64,000 nucleotides of DNA from Bacillota bacterium (GCA_019422105.1 JAHZDZ010000009.1:1-64000), one strand, 5' to 3'. Shown: positions 49,194 to 59,786, counted from the stretch's first letter. Made by a program: numbers and translations. The notes: generated from the sequence alone by a model not told the origin.

Positions 49194-52100
49194 ATGAGAG
49201 GAAAAAATAGAACATATGCGCTGCTGTTATCGGCATTATTGACGGTATCGCAGTTTAGCGGTGTTTCGGTTTTTGCGGAGGATGACGTGCAGAATGTAAA
49301 AACTGAAATCATTGAGCTTTTGCCTGTTGATACGGAGGAAGTGACAGAAGAGCCTAAAGAAATATTAGAGTCTGAGAATACGATAGAGCCTAAAGAAATA
49401 TTAGAGCCTGAGGATACGTTAGAGCCTAAAGAGATATTAGAGCCTGAGAATACCTTAGATCCTGAAATTACGGATGTAACCGATAATATAATAGAGTCGG
49501 TTTCGGATGTCCCGAAACAGCTCGAAGCTGAACAAGAGGAACAAAAACAGGAAATAGACCTGAGTGATTTATCTTTGGAGGAACAGGCTAAGCTGCGGGA
49601 GAGTGAAATGTCCGCATTAATGTTGATGGCCGAAAATGGAACACAGAACAACGCGAGGGCATATTCCTCCGGGGAAGAATCATTTACTATAGGCAGTGAA
49701 GCCACGTTGAGAGAGTTGGCGGAAAAGATAAACAGCGGCGCCACATGGGGCGGAGGAATCAAATACGCTGACAGCAGCTATATCATAACAGCAGATATTG
49801 CACTTTTGGGCCAGTGGATACCCATAGGTGAGAGAGAAGAATTTGCTTTTAACGGCGTTTTTGACGGAAAGGGTCATACAATAAGCGGATTGTATCATTC
49901 GGAAGAAGATAACACAAAGGGGCTTTTTGGGTTTACGGACACAAAAGCGGTAATTAAAAATGTTGGTGTGACTGATGCTTTTATAGTCAGCTTTGGTGCA
50001 GGTATTTTGGCAGGAAATAACAGAGGTCGCATTGAAAGCTGCTACAGCACGGGAAAGGCCTATTCTATGTCAGGCGGAAGCGGCGGTATAGCAGGAGAAA
50101 ACTATGGCGATATCATCAATTGCTACAGTACGGCGGATGTCTCAGACGATTATGCGGCAGGAGGAATAGCCGGAATCAATGAGGGAAATATATCCAATTG
50201 CTACAGCACGGGCAGTGTACGTGAAAACTTACATTACGTTAAATATGCGGGAGGTATAGCCGGAGTAAATCAGGGAAACGGTGTTATTGCCAACTGTGCG
50301 GCCCTCAATTCCGATATTAGTGGAAATGGTGGAAATGCCGGTAGTATAACGGGCGGCAATGAGGGGAGTGTAACGGGCTGTTACGCAGTATCCACAATTA
50401 AAGTGATAGGAAGCGGCGGGGCAGACGGTACAAAGATTATTTATGACAGTACAGGCGGTTTTTCAACCGGTTGGGATACAATATTTTCAGATACTTCCGC
50501 TTGGGAAAATACGGCAAGAACACAAATTCCCACACTGCTTAACGCGGGAGGAAACCAGTCAAGTGATATTCCGGAGCATTTAAAATCCACTGTATCTGTA
50601 ATAGAAATTTATACCATTGAACAGTTGGAAGACTTTAGAGATGAGATTAACAGCAGCACCGATTATTATAAAGATAAGACGGTCATGCTTATGGACGACT
50701 TGAAGTTCAATTATTGGGAACCTATAGGTACGCAAAGCAGCCCATTTAAGGGTACATTCGACGGAAACGGTCATACAATAAGCGGAATTACAATTAATGC
50801 ACCCGAAGAGAGCGGAATAGGATTTTTTGGATATATTGCGTCGGGGTCGACAGTTAAAGATCTTGGCGTAATCAATGTTAATATAAATGCACTCAGCAAT
50901 GTGGGCGGCATAGCCGGGGAAAGCAATGGAGATGTCATCAACTGTTACAGCACAGGAACTCTCATTGCAAATGGATATTACGCAGGCGGAATCGTCGGGG
51001 AAAACTATGGAAATATCAGGGACAGCCACAGCACCGCCAATGTGAATTCAAATTACCATGTGGGAGGAATAGCCGGGTGGAACACCAGCGGTGAAATTTC
51101 AAACTGCTACAGCACAGGCAATATCTCCGCAACCAAATGGAGCGGCGGAATAGTCGGTTACAAGCAGGGCGGTAAAATTTTAAACTGCTATAACTCGGGG
51201 GATATTTCTGCAAGTGATGAAAAGTGTGGCGGTATTGTGGGGTGTGGGTATCAAAATGGAGAAATTGCAGGTTGTTACAACACGGGTACCGTGGCGTCTA
51301 AAAATATGGCCGGCGGCATAGCTGGAACAACAGATTGCAGTATATCAGACTGCTACAGCACCGGCGGTGTATCGGCAACCGGAGCGGGAACCAGCGCCGG
51401 AGGTATTGTGGGAGCAATAACCAAAGCCGGCGCATCTGTCACAAACTGCTACACGCTTAGCACTGTCAAGGCGTCATCCGGTTTTGCGGGCGGAATAGTG
51501 GGAAGCAGCATAGGCACGGTCTCAAACTGCGCGGCTCTCAACCCGTCCGTCAGCGGAACGACTGCTGGGGGTATTGCGGGAAGGCTTACGGACGATAAAG
51601 GCTCGGCAAACGGAACAGTAAGCGGTTGTTATGCCATTTCTGTCATGAAACTTAACGGAAGCGGCGACATAGGTGGGACTGCACTAACTTACAAAGGTGA
51701 TGGTTTCAGCGCAGGCTGGACAGATATATTTTCAAACCTTACCGCATGGGAAAACACGGAAAAGACAAAGCTTCCAACGTTGAAAGACGTTTTGGGAAAT
51801 CAAAAAAGCCTTATACCCGAATACATGAAGGAGCAGGAAAACCGCATTGTTATATCAACATCTGAGGAGCTGAAAGCTTTCCATGACGATGTAAACGGCG
51901 GCAATACATATGAGGGAAAAACCGTACTTTTGGCTGCGTCGATAGCCTTGAACGGAAAAGAAAAGTGGTCAGGTATAGGAACAGAAGCAAATCCTTTTAA
52001 AGGTATATTTGACGGCGGCGGAATGACGGTAAGCGGCGTTAATATTGACGAAAAAAGCAGTGCGGAAGCAGGGCTTTTCGGCGTAACAGGCGAAACGGCG

Positions 52101-55100
52101 ACAATTAAAAACCTTGGCTTAAAAGACGCGGTTATATCTGCGGGCGGCGGCGCAGCAGGCTTGATCGTCGGTGAAAACAAAGGTACTGTCACAAACTGCT
52201 ACAGTACGGGAAATATTACAGGTACAGGAATTTTTGGCGGCATCGCAGGGCAAAATGACGGAACAATAACCGGTTGCTACAGTACGGCTGATTTACAAGG
52301 TCTGAATGCGGGAGGAATTGCAGGATATAATTACGGAACAGTCACGGGCTGTTACAGTACAGGAAATGTTTCGGTCGCAGCCGACGGAAAGGCAGGCGGA
52401 ATTGCCGCGGAAATCGGTTCTTCGGGAAGTATAACAAACTGCTACAGCATAAGCGCTGTTTCCGCCGACGGAACAAACAGCAAGGCGGGAGGAATTGTCG
52501 GAAATGTATCTGAGGGAAGCGTTAGAAACTGTGTTGCTTTAAACGTGTCTGTAAGCGGCGCGGGAAATGTGGGTCGTATAGCGGGAAACGGAGTGTATGG
52601 TTTAAGTGTTGCGGACTGTTTCGCAAGTGTGGCTATTGATATAAACAGCAACCAAGGTGTGGATGGCACAGACATTACATATGACAGCACAGCCGGTCTT
52701 AATAAGGGCTGGGATGAAATGTTTACGTCGCTGGAACTGTGGGAAATTACAGGCGGCAATAAACAGCGTCCGATACTGAAAAACGCGGGCGGAATACAAA
52801 ACAGCAATTTACCGGATAATGTTGTTATGGGCGCTCAGATAATCATTTACAATTATGAGGAGTTAAAGGCATTCCGAGATGACGTTAACGGCGGCAATAC
52901 ATATGAAGGTAAGACTGTGCTTCTGGCAGCGCCAATAGAATTAAACTTTAGAGATGACTGGACGCCCATAGGCAACACCGACCATCCGTTTAAAGGTACA
53001 TTTGACGGAAATGGCTTTGAGATTGAGGGCAGTATAACCCTTAAAGAAGGGCTGTTCGGTTTTGTGGACAGGGGGGCTGCAATCAAAAATCTTGGTGTAC
53101 ATATAAATAATGGAACCCAAGAGAAGGCAGCGGGAGCTATTGCAATCAATAACAGCGGTACAATATTAAACTGCTACAGCACGGGCATGTTGAAGATATA
53201 TATAAGTAATTTAGATGAAAAGCCCGAATTGACCATCGGCGGAATCGCCTCATACAACAAAGGGACGATTAAAGGCTGCTATTCTTCCGCGTACGTTACG
53301 ACTCAAAGTAATGAATCAACCGTAACAAGAGCCGGCGGTATAGCCGGTCTCAATGATGGTATCATAACGGATTGTTACAGCGACGATAATAGAATAGAGT
53401 CACTAAAGGACTGTGTGGGCGGAATTGCAGGAGAGAATCGCGGAAGTATAATAAACTGCTACAGCACAAGTGAAGTTTTGGCGAAAAACGATTTTGCAGG
53501 GGGTATTGCGGGAAAGCTATCCGGAGGAAGTATTGAAAACTGTGTGGCTTTAAACTTATCCGTAAGCGGCAAAGGGTATGTAGGGCGTATAGCCGGAGGT
53601 AATTTAAACGCATCCACCGTTAAAAACTGTTTTGCCAGCGTAGCCATAGATATCAAGAGTATAGACGGCGTGGACGGCACTGATATGACCTATGACAGCG
53701 GAACGGGTTTTGATATAGGCTGGGAGAGTATATTTGTTTCGCCTGAGCTTTGGGAGAATATGGGCAGAAAGCAGCGACCTACGCTTAAAAATGCGGGCGG
53801 AACCCAAAGCAGTGAGTTGTCTGAAAAAATTACAACCGGTACGCATAAAATAATCAGCTCCTCTTACGATTTAGAAGAGTTCAGAGACGCCGTGAACAGT
53901 GGAAACTCATATGAAGGAAACACCGTTACGCTGTCCGGAGATATTAATATTGATAGTCGGAGCTGGGAACCCATAGGCACAGTTGAACATCCTTTTAACG
54001 GTACGTTTGACGGCTGCGGATATGAGATTACGGGAATAAGATTCAATGAAACCTCGGGCTATGTGGGCCTTTTCGGCTATGTGGGTGAGAAGGCCGTCAT
54101 CAAAAGGCTGGGCGTAACATGTAATCGGTTAGAAGGTGAAAACACAGGCAGCATTGGCATAATTGCAGGTTACAATAAGGGATTGCTTGACAGCTGCCTT
54201 ACAATTGGCGATATAAAAGGAAAATTCACCGTTGCCGGCGGAATTGTTGGAGAGAACGAAGGTCAGATTTCAAACTGCTTCAGTATATCCGGCATTGAAA
54301 TGGAATCCTCAGGAAATTACGGGGGGATTGCGGGAATCAATGGCGGAGGCATTTCAAATTGCTTCAGTATGGGAGATATGAAAGCTGAGTCGGGCACGGC
54401 AGGCGGAATTACGGGGAAAAATACGGGTGCTGTCTCAAACTGCGCGGCGTTAAATCCATCTGTAATTGCATTACGCGGCGGAAGAATCACAAGTGATGTT
54501 GAGGGTACATTAACCAACAATTTCAGCAATAAAACCATGTTAAATAATTTTACAGTAACGGAAACTGACAATGCCAATGGCTATAATGGAAAAGCCGCTC
54601 CAATCGGGGATATCGCAAATGACAGTACCCTGTTCGCGGATTCATACTGGAACTTAAAAGAGGGATATTATCCGGCTTTAAAGGCTTTGCCGAAACGTGT
54701 TTATGAAATCGACACGTTTGTTGAAGAAGTTCCGGTCAAGGTTGATATAGTGACTTTGCTGGACGGTGCAAAGACTTCGGATATCATAGGAGAGTTTGTA
54801 CTGAAAAACGGTAATGATGTTATTACTGATTTGGATAAGGTTCCTATGGGAACGTATAAGGTTTATGATGGTTCAAAATATTCAGGTGTGGATGTGGTGG
54901 TAAAAGGTATCGATACGTCTGTGGAAATAAACTATTATTCGGTACAATTTTATGACGGGGATACAGCGTATGGGGACAGCACTGCTCAAAAACCGCAGGT
55001 CGTATTGAGCGGACAAAATGCGGAAAAACCCATGAATCCACAAAAGAATGGTGTTTCGTTTGAAAGGTGGAATACATCCAAAGACGGCACTGCGGCATTT

Positions 55101-56846
55101 GACTTTTTGTCGGGTATCACAGCTCCTACAAAGGTATATGCGTCATGGATAACACCGAGCATAGCAATTGACCCATTAAATATCGCTGTCGGCATAGGTA
55201 TGACACAGAAATTTAACGCAACGGTGTCCGGCTGGGACGGCGTTAGTCAGGATGTTACTTGGTCGGTTTCAGGCAGTAGCAGTGCGGGAACAGCAATTGA
55301 CGCAAACGGACTGCTAAAGATAGCGGAGGATGAGACGGCGAAGGCATTGACGATTACAGCCGCAGCGGCAGTAAATCAACAATGCAAAGCCACAGCTACA
55401 GTGACGGTTACCGAAGAGAGTATAGAGTTAAGCCAACAGACTGTGGATTTCGCCAGCATAAAACAAGGAGATAAAAACCCCGATGCAAAGAATATCACAA
55501 TCACAAACAAGGGGACCGCAGTTGTTGAAATAGCCGCTATAAGTTCTGAGCATTTTGCGGCTGCAATTAAAGGTTCAACCAGTCTCAGTCATGGTGAGAC
55601 GACGGAGCTTTCCATAAGCCCGAAGGACAGCTTGCCAGTTGGAAATTACGCAGAGAATATTACTGTAAAATATAACAAAAACATAGCTGCTGTTCAGGTG
55701 AAGTTTATTGTAAATCCCACCGGAGGCGGAAGCAGCGGCGGCGGTGGTGGCGGCGGTTCGTCGTACACACAGTCTAATGTTACGGTTGATGATGACAGGA
55801 TAATCATAAAAACCGACGGGAAAGTATCCCAAACCGACGCGGACAAAGCAGTGGAGTATGCCAAGATAAAAGGTTCTGCCCAAATTAAAGTATCGACAAG
55901 TGAAAATGAATGCGTACTTCCAAACGGAATGGCTGAAAAAGTGGGAAAAGAGACAAAGGCGGACTTGGTTGTTGCCATGCCTAACGGAACGGTTATTATC
56001 CCAAACAGTATACTTAGAGTGCTGGATCCTGACGGAAAGCTTGCTGTAAGTATCGACGACGGGAAAATCAGCATATCAGCGGGCGGCAAGGAACTGGCGG
56101 ATATAGGCGGCATCGAAATAACGTTGCCATACAAAGAAAATAAGGATACAGGCAATGTGGCTGTGGAAATTATTAACACTGACGAAGTTAGGTATGTGAT
56201 AGAAAACGTATACAAAAATGGATATGTAAATTTTGAGATAGAAGGCACTGTGCAGTATACAATTTTAGATAACTATGTACCTCTTGCAAGTATTCCGGAA
56301 GAACCCGTCAACCCCTTTAAGGATATTGATACACACTGGGCAGAAGACGCTATACTGAAAGCAACGCAGATGGGACTTTTCAGCGGGGTAACAGAGGATA
56401 CCTTTGAACCCGATACCGCTTTAACAAGGGGTATGGCGGTGGAGATACTTTACCGTATGAGCGGCGAAGAAACGAAAGCCGAAGAAAGCTTTGATGATGT
56501 TGAGCCGGGGGCTTATTATGCCGATGCGGTGCGTTGGGCGTTAGAAACCAACATAGTAAACGGTTTTGAGGACGGTCGGTTTAGACCCGATGACCCTGTG
56601 ACAAGAGAACAGCTTGCGGTCATGCTATATAACTACGCAAACCATATGGGTATGAATACTAATGAGGTCAAGGAATTGTCGGTCTATACGGATTCATCAG
56701 ACATAAGCGGTTATGCGGTGCGGGCTGTACAGTGGGCGTGCGGCAGCGGCATAATGTCAGGTAGAGATGACGGTACGTTTGATGCAAAGAGTTTCATAAC
56801 CAGGGCAGAAGCGGCAAGCATGCTTGTCAGGTTTCTTGAAAAATAA
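49194..56846 (+). CDS. Giant GLUG-repeat surface protein with Ig-like, InlB-type and SLH domains (2550 aa)
   Basis: A signal peptide (about 1-27) is followed by an acidic stalk with 12-aa repeats (EPKEILEPE-type, about 55-90). Five homologous blocks then run from about residue 160 to 1835. Each opens with a 'PFKGTFDGNG--ISG' segment and continues with GLUG motifs (GGIAG---G-I-NCYSTG). An InlB B-repeat-like segment (about 1915-1980, YDGDTAYGDS to GVSFERWNTSKDGT), an Ig-like region, a Gly-rich linker (near 2180), a conserved beta-module and three SLH domains (FKDIDTHWAEDAIL, FDDVEPGAYYADAVRW, YTDSSDISGYAVRAV) complete it. GLUG motifs occur in IgA-protease-like adhesins. ATG 49194 is chosen, 7 nt after GGGGGG; ATG 49188 is too close. 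Confidence 0.9.
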   Translation: MRGKNRTYALLLSALLTVSQFSGVSVFAEDDVQNVKTEIIELLPVDTEEVTEEPKEILESENTIEPKEILEPEDTLEPKEILEPENTLDPEITDVTDNIIESVSDVPKQLEAEQEEQKQEIDLSDLSLEEQAKLRESEMSALMLMAENGTQNNARAYSSGEESFTIGSEATLRELAEKINSGATWGGGIKYADSSYIITADIALLGQWIPIGEREEFAFNGVFDGKGHTISGLYHSEEDNTKGLFGFTDTKAVIKNVGVTDAFIVSFGAGILAGNNRGRIESCYSTGKAYSMSGGSGGIAGENYGDIINCYSTADVSDDYAAGGIAGINEGNISNCYSTGSVRENLHYVKYAGGIAGVNQGNGVIANCAALNSDISGNGGNAGSITGGNEGSVTGCYAVSTIKVIGSGGADGTKIIYDSTGGFSTGWDTIFSDTSAWENTARTQIPTLLNAGGNQSSDIPEHLKSTVSVIEIYTIEQLEDFRDEINSSTDYYKDKTVMLMDDLKFNYWEPIGTQSSPFKGTFDGNGHTISGITINAPEESGIGFFGYIASGSTVKDLGVINVNINALSNVGGIAGESNGDVINCYSTGTLIANGYYAGGIVGENYGNIRDSHSTANVNSNYHVGGIAGWNTSGEISNCYSTGNISATKWSGGIVGYKQGGKILNCYNSGDISASDEKCGGIVGCGYQNGEIAGCYNTGTVASKNMAGGIAGTTDCSISDCYSTGGVSATGAGTSAGGIVGAITKAGASVTNCYTLSTVKASSGFAGGIVGSSIGTVSNCAALNPSVSGTTAGGIAGRLTDDKGSANGTVSGCYAISVMKLNGSGDIGGTALTYKGDGFSAGWTDIFSNLTAWENTEKTKLPTLKDVLGNQKSLIPEYMKEQENRIVISTSEELKAFHDDVNGGNTYEGKTVLLAASIALNGKEKWSGIGTEANPFKGIFDGGGMTVSGVNIDEKSSAEAGLFGVTGETATIKNLGLKDAVISAGGGAAGLIVGENKGTVTNCYSTGNITGTGIFGGIAGQNDGTITGCYSTADLQGLNAGGIAGYNYGTVTGCYSTGNVSVAADGKAGGIAAEIGSSGSITNCYSISAVSADGTNSKAGGIVGNVSEGSVRNCVALNVSVSGAGNVGRIAGNGVYGLSVADCFASVAIDINSNQGVDGTDITYDSTAGLNKGWDEMFTSLELWEITGGNKQRPILKNAGGIQNSNLPDNVVMGAQIIIYNYEELKAFRDDVNGGNTYEGKTVLLAAPIELNFRDDWTPIGNTDHPFKGTFDGNGFEIEGSITLKEGLFGFVDRGAAIKNLGVHINNGTQEKAAGAIAINNSGTILNCYSTGMLKIYISNLDEKPELTIGGIASYNKGTIKGCYSSAYVTTQSNESTVTRAGGIAGLNDGIITDCYSDDNRIESLKDCVGGIAGENRGSIINCYSTSEVLAKNDFAGGIAGKLSGGSIENCVALNLSVSGKGYVGRIAGGNLNASTVKNCFASVAIDIKSIDGVDGTDMTYDSGTGFDIGWESIFVSPELWENMGRKQRPTLKNAGGTQSSELSEKITTGTHKIISSSYDLEEFRDAVNSGNSYEGNTVTLSGDINIDSRSWEPIGTVEHPFNGTFDGCGYEITGIRFNETSGYVGLFGYVGEKAVIKRLGVTCNRLEGENTGSIGIIAGYNKGLLDSCLTIGDIKGKFTVAGGIVGENEGQISNCFSISGIEMESSGNYGGIAGINGGGISNCFSMGDMKAESGTAGGITGKNTGAVSNCAALNPSVIALRGGRITSDVEGTLTNNFSNKTMLNNFTVTETDNANGYNGKAAPIGDIANDSTLFADSYWNLKEGYYPALKALPKRVYEIDTFVEEVPVKVDIVTLLDGAKTSDIIGEFVLKNGNDVITDLDKVPMGTYKVYDGSKYSGVDVVVKGIDTSVEINYYSVQFYDGDTAYGDSTAQKPQVVLSGQNAEKPMNPQKNGVSFERWNTSKDGTAAFDFLSGITAPTKVYASWITPSIAIDPLNIAVGIGMTQKFNATVSGWDGVSQDVTWSVSGSSSAGTAIDANGLLKIAEDETAKALTITAAAAVNQQCKATATVTVTEESIELSQQTVDFASIKQGDKNPDAKNITITNKGTAVVEIAAISSEHFAAAIKGSTSLSHGETTELSISPKDSLPVGNYAENITVKYNKNIAAVQVKFIVNPTGGGSSGGGGGGGSSYTQSNVTVDDDRIIIKTDGKVSQTDADKAVEYAKIKGSAQIKVSTSENECVLPNGMAEKVGKETKADLVVAMPNGTVIIPNSILRVLDPDGKLAVSIDDGKISISAGGKELADIGGIEITLPYKENKDTGNVAVEIINTDEVRYVIENVYKNGYVNFEIEGTVQYTILDNYVPLASIPEEPVNPFKDIDTHWAEDAILKATQMGLFSGVTEDTFEPDTALTRGMAVEILYRMSGEETKAEESFDDVEPGAYYADAVRWALETNIVNGFEDGRFRPDDPVTREQLAVMLYNYANHMGMNTNEVKELSVYTDSSDISGYAVRAVQWACGSGIMSGRDDGTFDAKSFITRAEAASMLVRFLEK
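49677..54690 (+). repeat. Five long internal repeat blocks in the GLUG/SLH gene
   Basis: Blocks begin near 49677, 50593, 51838, 52832 and 53845, each about 0.85-1.25 kb. Blocks 3 and 4 share almost identical segments (DDVNGGNTYEGKTVLLAA), which indicates fairly recent duplication or gene conversion. Blocks 1 and 2 are more diverged. Confidence 0.8.
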
Positions 56847-56860
56847 ACAATACAGAAAAA

Positions 56861-56888
56861 AATAACCGCCATTAGGCGGTTATTTTTT
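56861..56888. terminator. Bidirectional terminator between the giant SLH gene and TCS 2
   Basis: AATAACCGCC and GGCGGTTATT are perfect 10-bp arms around ATTA, with A-rich left and T6 right flanks. Confidence 0.85.
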
Positions 56889-56903
56889 ACTGTTTCATAT
56901 TTA

Positions 56904-57590
56904 TCACTCATTTAATACAAACCTGTATCCCAAAGCCTTATTGTTTTCTATGAAATAGGGACTATTCTCATAATCAATTTTTTTCCGTATGGAGTTGATG
57001 TGAACCCAAAGAGTTCTGAAGTCACCGGAGGCTTCCATTGCCCATACGGCGCTGTATAATTGACTGGTTGATATAAATTCTCCTTTTCGTCTGATAAGCG
57101 CTTCTAAAATGGCAAATTCCTTTGGCTTCAATAAAATATCCTTATCCATAATATAAGCTCTTCTGGCAATATAATCGACACGTAAAAGACCAAAACAGTC
57201 AATGTCATGCTTTGATGATGAGGAGCGGCGGAGTAAAGCGACGATACGGGCATGGAGCTCATCGATTGTATACGGTTTTGTTAAATAGTCATCACCACCG
57301 ATAAGCAGTCCTTTTACAACGGTTTCCTGTTCACGCAGACTGCTGAGTATTAAAATAGGGGCGTTTGAGTTCAGCCTGATTTCTTGGCAAAAATCCAGAC
57401 CGGAGCCGTCAGGCAGCATAATATCAAGTAAAATCAGTTCAATGGGAAAAGATTTCATCGCTTGTCTTGCGGCGTCAATGGTACCGGTTTCTATTATCTG
57501 AAAACCCCTGTGTTCCAGCATTTTTTTATTCAGTCTGCGCACCTCTTCATTGTCCTCCACCATGAGCAATAACGGTTTATTGTTTGTCAT
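56904..57590 (-). CDS. OmpR-family response regulator (TCS 2)
   Basis: 228 aa. The receiver domain has E12-D13, phospho-acceptor D56 (LLDIMLPDGSG) and YLTKPYTID. A winged-helix domain follows from about 130 (LLKPKEFAILEALIRRKGE ... WVHINSIRKKI). ATG 57590 is chosen with AAAGGAG upstream; an upstream frame to 57632 lies inside the kinase gene. It overlaps the kinase 3' end by 14 nt, so the order is kinase then regulator in one transcript. It is paralogous to the regulator at 43960. It lies between two SLH genes that share the CCTTAA box and is the best candidate to bind it. Confidence 0.92.
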   Translation of the reverse strand: MTNNKPLLLMVEDNEEVRRLNKKMLEHRGFQIIETGTIDAARQAMKSFPIELILLDIMLPDGSGLDFCQEIRLNSNAPILILSSLREQETVVKGLLIGGDDYLTKPYTIDELHARIVALLRRSSSSKHDIDCFGLLRVDYIARRAYIMDKDILLKPKEFAILEALIRRKGEFISTSQLYSAVWAMEASGDFRTLWVHINSIRKKIDYENSPYFIENNKALGYRFVLNE

Positions 57591-59535
57591 AGGAATGCTC
57601 CTTTCTATAAAGCGGAAGTGAAAAGGTAACACTTGTACCTTTTCCGACTTCGCTTTCCACTGCTATGCTGCCGCCGTGGGCAATTATAATTTCTTTGCTG
57701 ATATAAAGTCCAAGTCCTGTGCCGGCAGACAGACCTTTATTTCCGCTGTTTGTCAGATAACGGCTGAAAAGTTCATTTTTTATTTCAGGTTCTATTCCCG
57801 TACCTGTATCGGTCACTGTAATTAGAACAGTATCTTCTGTTTTTTCAGCTTTTATAGTAATAAGGCCATCTTTTGTCGCTCTTGTGGCGTTGGACAGCAG
57901 GTTGATAATAACCTGACGAATCCTCTCAGCGTCTGCCGTAACTTCCGGTATACTCTCATCCATGTTTAATGCAAGGCGGTTGTTGTTTAAATCCAGCATT
58001 GGAAAATAGTCTGTTGCAAGTTCCTCTATCAAATCCTGTATACAGCAACTTTTCAAATTAAGCCGAAGCTTGGCGCTTTCAGCGGCGGCAACGTCCAAAA
58101 GCTGGTGAACCATACGTTTCATTCTGTCGGTTTCCAATATAATATGCCGTTGGTTATCCCTCGCTTCTTCATGCTCAGGGGAGTCCAGAAACTCATTGGT
58201 ATACTGGGCGTAGCTTGAGACTACCTGTAACGGCGTTTTCAGTTCGTGGGATATCTTTCCGAGAAAATCGGTTTTCATTCTGTCAAGCTCTTGGAGCGCC
58301 TTTACCTGGCTTTTTGCTTCACCCAGGAGACGGTCTGCCTCAGAAGCCCTCATGGACAGTACAAGCATATAACACATGACAAAAATGAGTATGCCGAAGG
58401 TCATGAGACCGCTGCTGCCGATAACGGGAAGGCTTCCCCTGTAAACCAGATCGAATATGGAGGTGGCAACCAGTGTAAAAAGTCCTGTAAAAGCAACCCT
58501 GTCGCCGCGTTCGTGTCCGAAAATGTATCCCGTTCCTTTGATAAGGTAATAAGCCAAAAACGGAACCAGTACAACCGACAGCATAGATTGTATTCTGGTA
58601 AATATGAGTGATGGAAGAAACAATATTAGTAGTATAAAAAGTATTGTAACGAGTCCGAAGGCACGGAGAACATTGCGGTGAAAACGGTTTGGCGAAACCG
58701 TTGACAACAACAGCGCAAATAGGAAAAAAATAGTGATATTACCGATATATAAAAGTCGTATGGCGTACAGCCAGGTATAATCTACAGATACCATCTGCAG
58801 GAAAAAATGATTGTTGCGTATGGAAAGCAGTATGCAACACAAAGAGAAATAAAGAACTTCTTTTCTTTTGCTGGCAAAGAAATTCAGCAAATGATATAGC
58901 CCCAGAACAAGCAAGCCAAAATGGAGCATGTAAATAGGGAGCATATCAAGCTGTACCGCGCGATCCAGATTATCCAGCGTGGAAAGAAGCATGGGCCGTA
59001 GGTTGCCCCCTTCAAAGTGAACAAAATTGGCGTACTGTACAATAAGTTCAACCTCCCCATCATCTGTATAAAGCGGAACGCTTGCGTACCTGATTCGGGG
59101 TTCCATTTCGTCGGGGTTATCTGATACCGTTCCCGCCTCCAGTGCAATTTTTCCGTTTATATAAAGCCGAGAAGCGTAATCCACAGAGTTAAACCGTAAA
59201 GCAAGTATTTTATTTTCAGGCAAAAGAAGTTTGAGTCTGTAGGTACCCGTTGTGATACCTTTATCTCTTTTTTCAATATAGGCAGAGGGTTCACCTGTAT
59301 TGCCCGATGCAAAATCCGAGGGCTCATAAAGGACACCGGGGTAATATTCCCATTCGGAGCTTCCGGGAAGTTCAATTACCTCTTGTAAAAAGTCCATCGG
59401 CCGCAAATCTATTTCACCTTGGAGGGCGTGGACTTCGATTCTTTCACTGCGGACAAAGCCGCCAAGAACAAAAAATGTGACGAGAAGGGCAATAAAAACT
59501 ACTACCGCCGGCAGTATATATTTTAGTCGCCGCAT
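57577..59535 (-). CDS. Sensor histidine kinase with 7TMR-DISM-type sensor region (TCS 2)
   Basis: 652 aa. A membrane anchor (about 7-27) precedes an extracellular jelly-roll-like domain (about 45-185, with TTGTYRLKLLLPEN and YASRLYINGK). About seven spans (200-395), a coiled-coil linker, HisKA with H430 (SHELKTP) and a HATPase domain (NLLSNATRATKDG, VTDTGTGIEPE, SAGTGLGLYISKE) follow. Its architecture and length are parallel to the kinase at 46837, so the two systems are paralogues. The start is ATG 59535 with GAGGGGG upstream. The gene is read away from the partial SLH gene. Confidence 0.92.
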   Translation of the reverse strand: MRRLKYILPAVVVFIALLVTFFVLGGFVRSERIEVHALQGEIDLRPMDFLQEVIELPGSSEWEYYPGVLYEPSDFASGNTGEPSAYIEKRDKGITTGTYRLKLLLPENKILALRFNSVDYASRLYINGKIALEAGTVSDNPDEMEPRIRYASVPLYTDDGEVELIVQYANFVHFEGGNLRPMLLSTLDNLDRAVQLDMLPIYMLHFGLLVLGLYHLLNFFASKRKEVLYFSLCCILLSIRNNHFFLQMVSVDYTWLYAIRLLYIGNITIFFLFALLLSTVSPNRFHRNVLRAFGLVTILFILLILFLPSLIFTRIQSMLSVVLVPFLAYYLIKGTGYIFGHERGDRVAFTGLFTLVATSIFDLVYRGSLPVIGSSGLMTFGILIFVMCYMLVLSMRASEADRLLGEAKSQVKALQELDRMKTDFLGKISHELKTPLQVVSSYAQYTNEFLDSPEHEEARDNQRHIILETDRMKRMVHQLLDVAAAESAKLRLNLKSCCIQDLIEELATDYFPMLDLNNNRLALNMDESIPEVTADAERIRQVIINLLSNATRATKDGLITIKAEKTEDTVLITVTDTGTGIEPEIKNELFSRYLTNSGNKGLSAGTGLGLYISKEIIIAHGGSIAVESEVGKGTSVTFSLPLYRKEHSYDKQ

Positions 59536-59643
59536 AAAAACCGCCCCCTCTTTTTCGACAAATGCATGTGCCTATGTTTTGTGTAAGCCATTCACAGACA
59601 GGTTTACATGGCAATTCTTCTCCCATATTTCATTGTTTTTTTC

Positions 59644-59671
59644 AGTATAGCATAATTTCAGACTGTTTCAA
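59644..59671 (-). promoter_or_regulatory. Promoter of TCS 2
   Basis: On the minus strand, TTGAAA (59666-59671), a 16-nt spacer with TGC extension and TATACT (59644-59649), about 110 nt before the kinase start. Confidence 0.5.
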
Positions 59672-59764
59672 AGAAAGGGGTCAGCATGGAAGAATTACCC
59701 GGAAATGTTGGATTTACAGGCGTTTTGGTGTTGTGAACCCCTGTTGTTTTGCTTCGGCGGCCAG

Positions 59765-59786
59765 CCTTAAATTTTGTTAAGGTTTC
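59765..59786. promoter_or_regulatory. Conserved CCTTAA box upstream of the partial SLH gene
   Basis: CCTTAAATTTTGTTAAGG at 59765-59782, identical over 18 nt to the box at 49099. Followed by TTT and an extended -10 at the same distance. Confidence 0.75.

Noticed and set aside
49172..49762. Minus-strand 196-aa frame rich in Ser
   Set aside because: Antisense shadow of the signal peptide and acidic repeat region of the GLUG/SLH gene.
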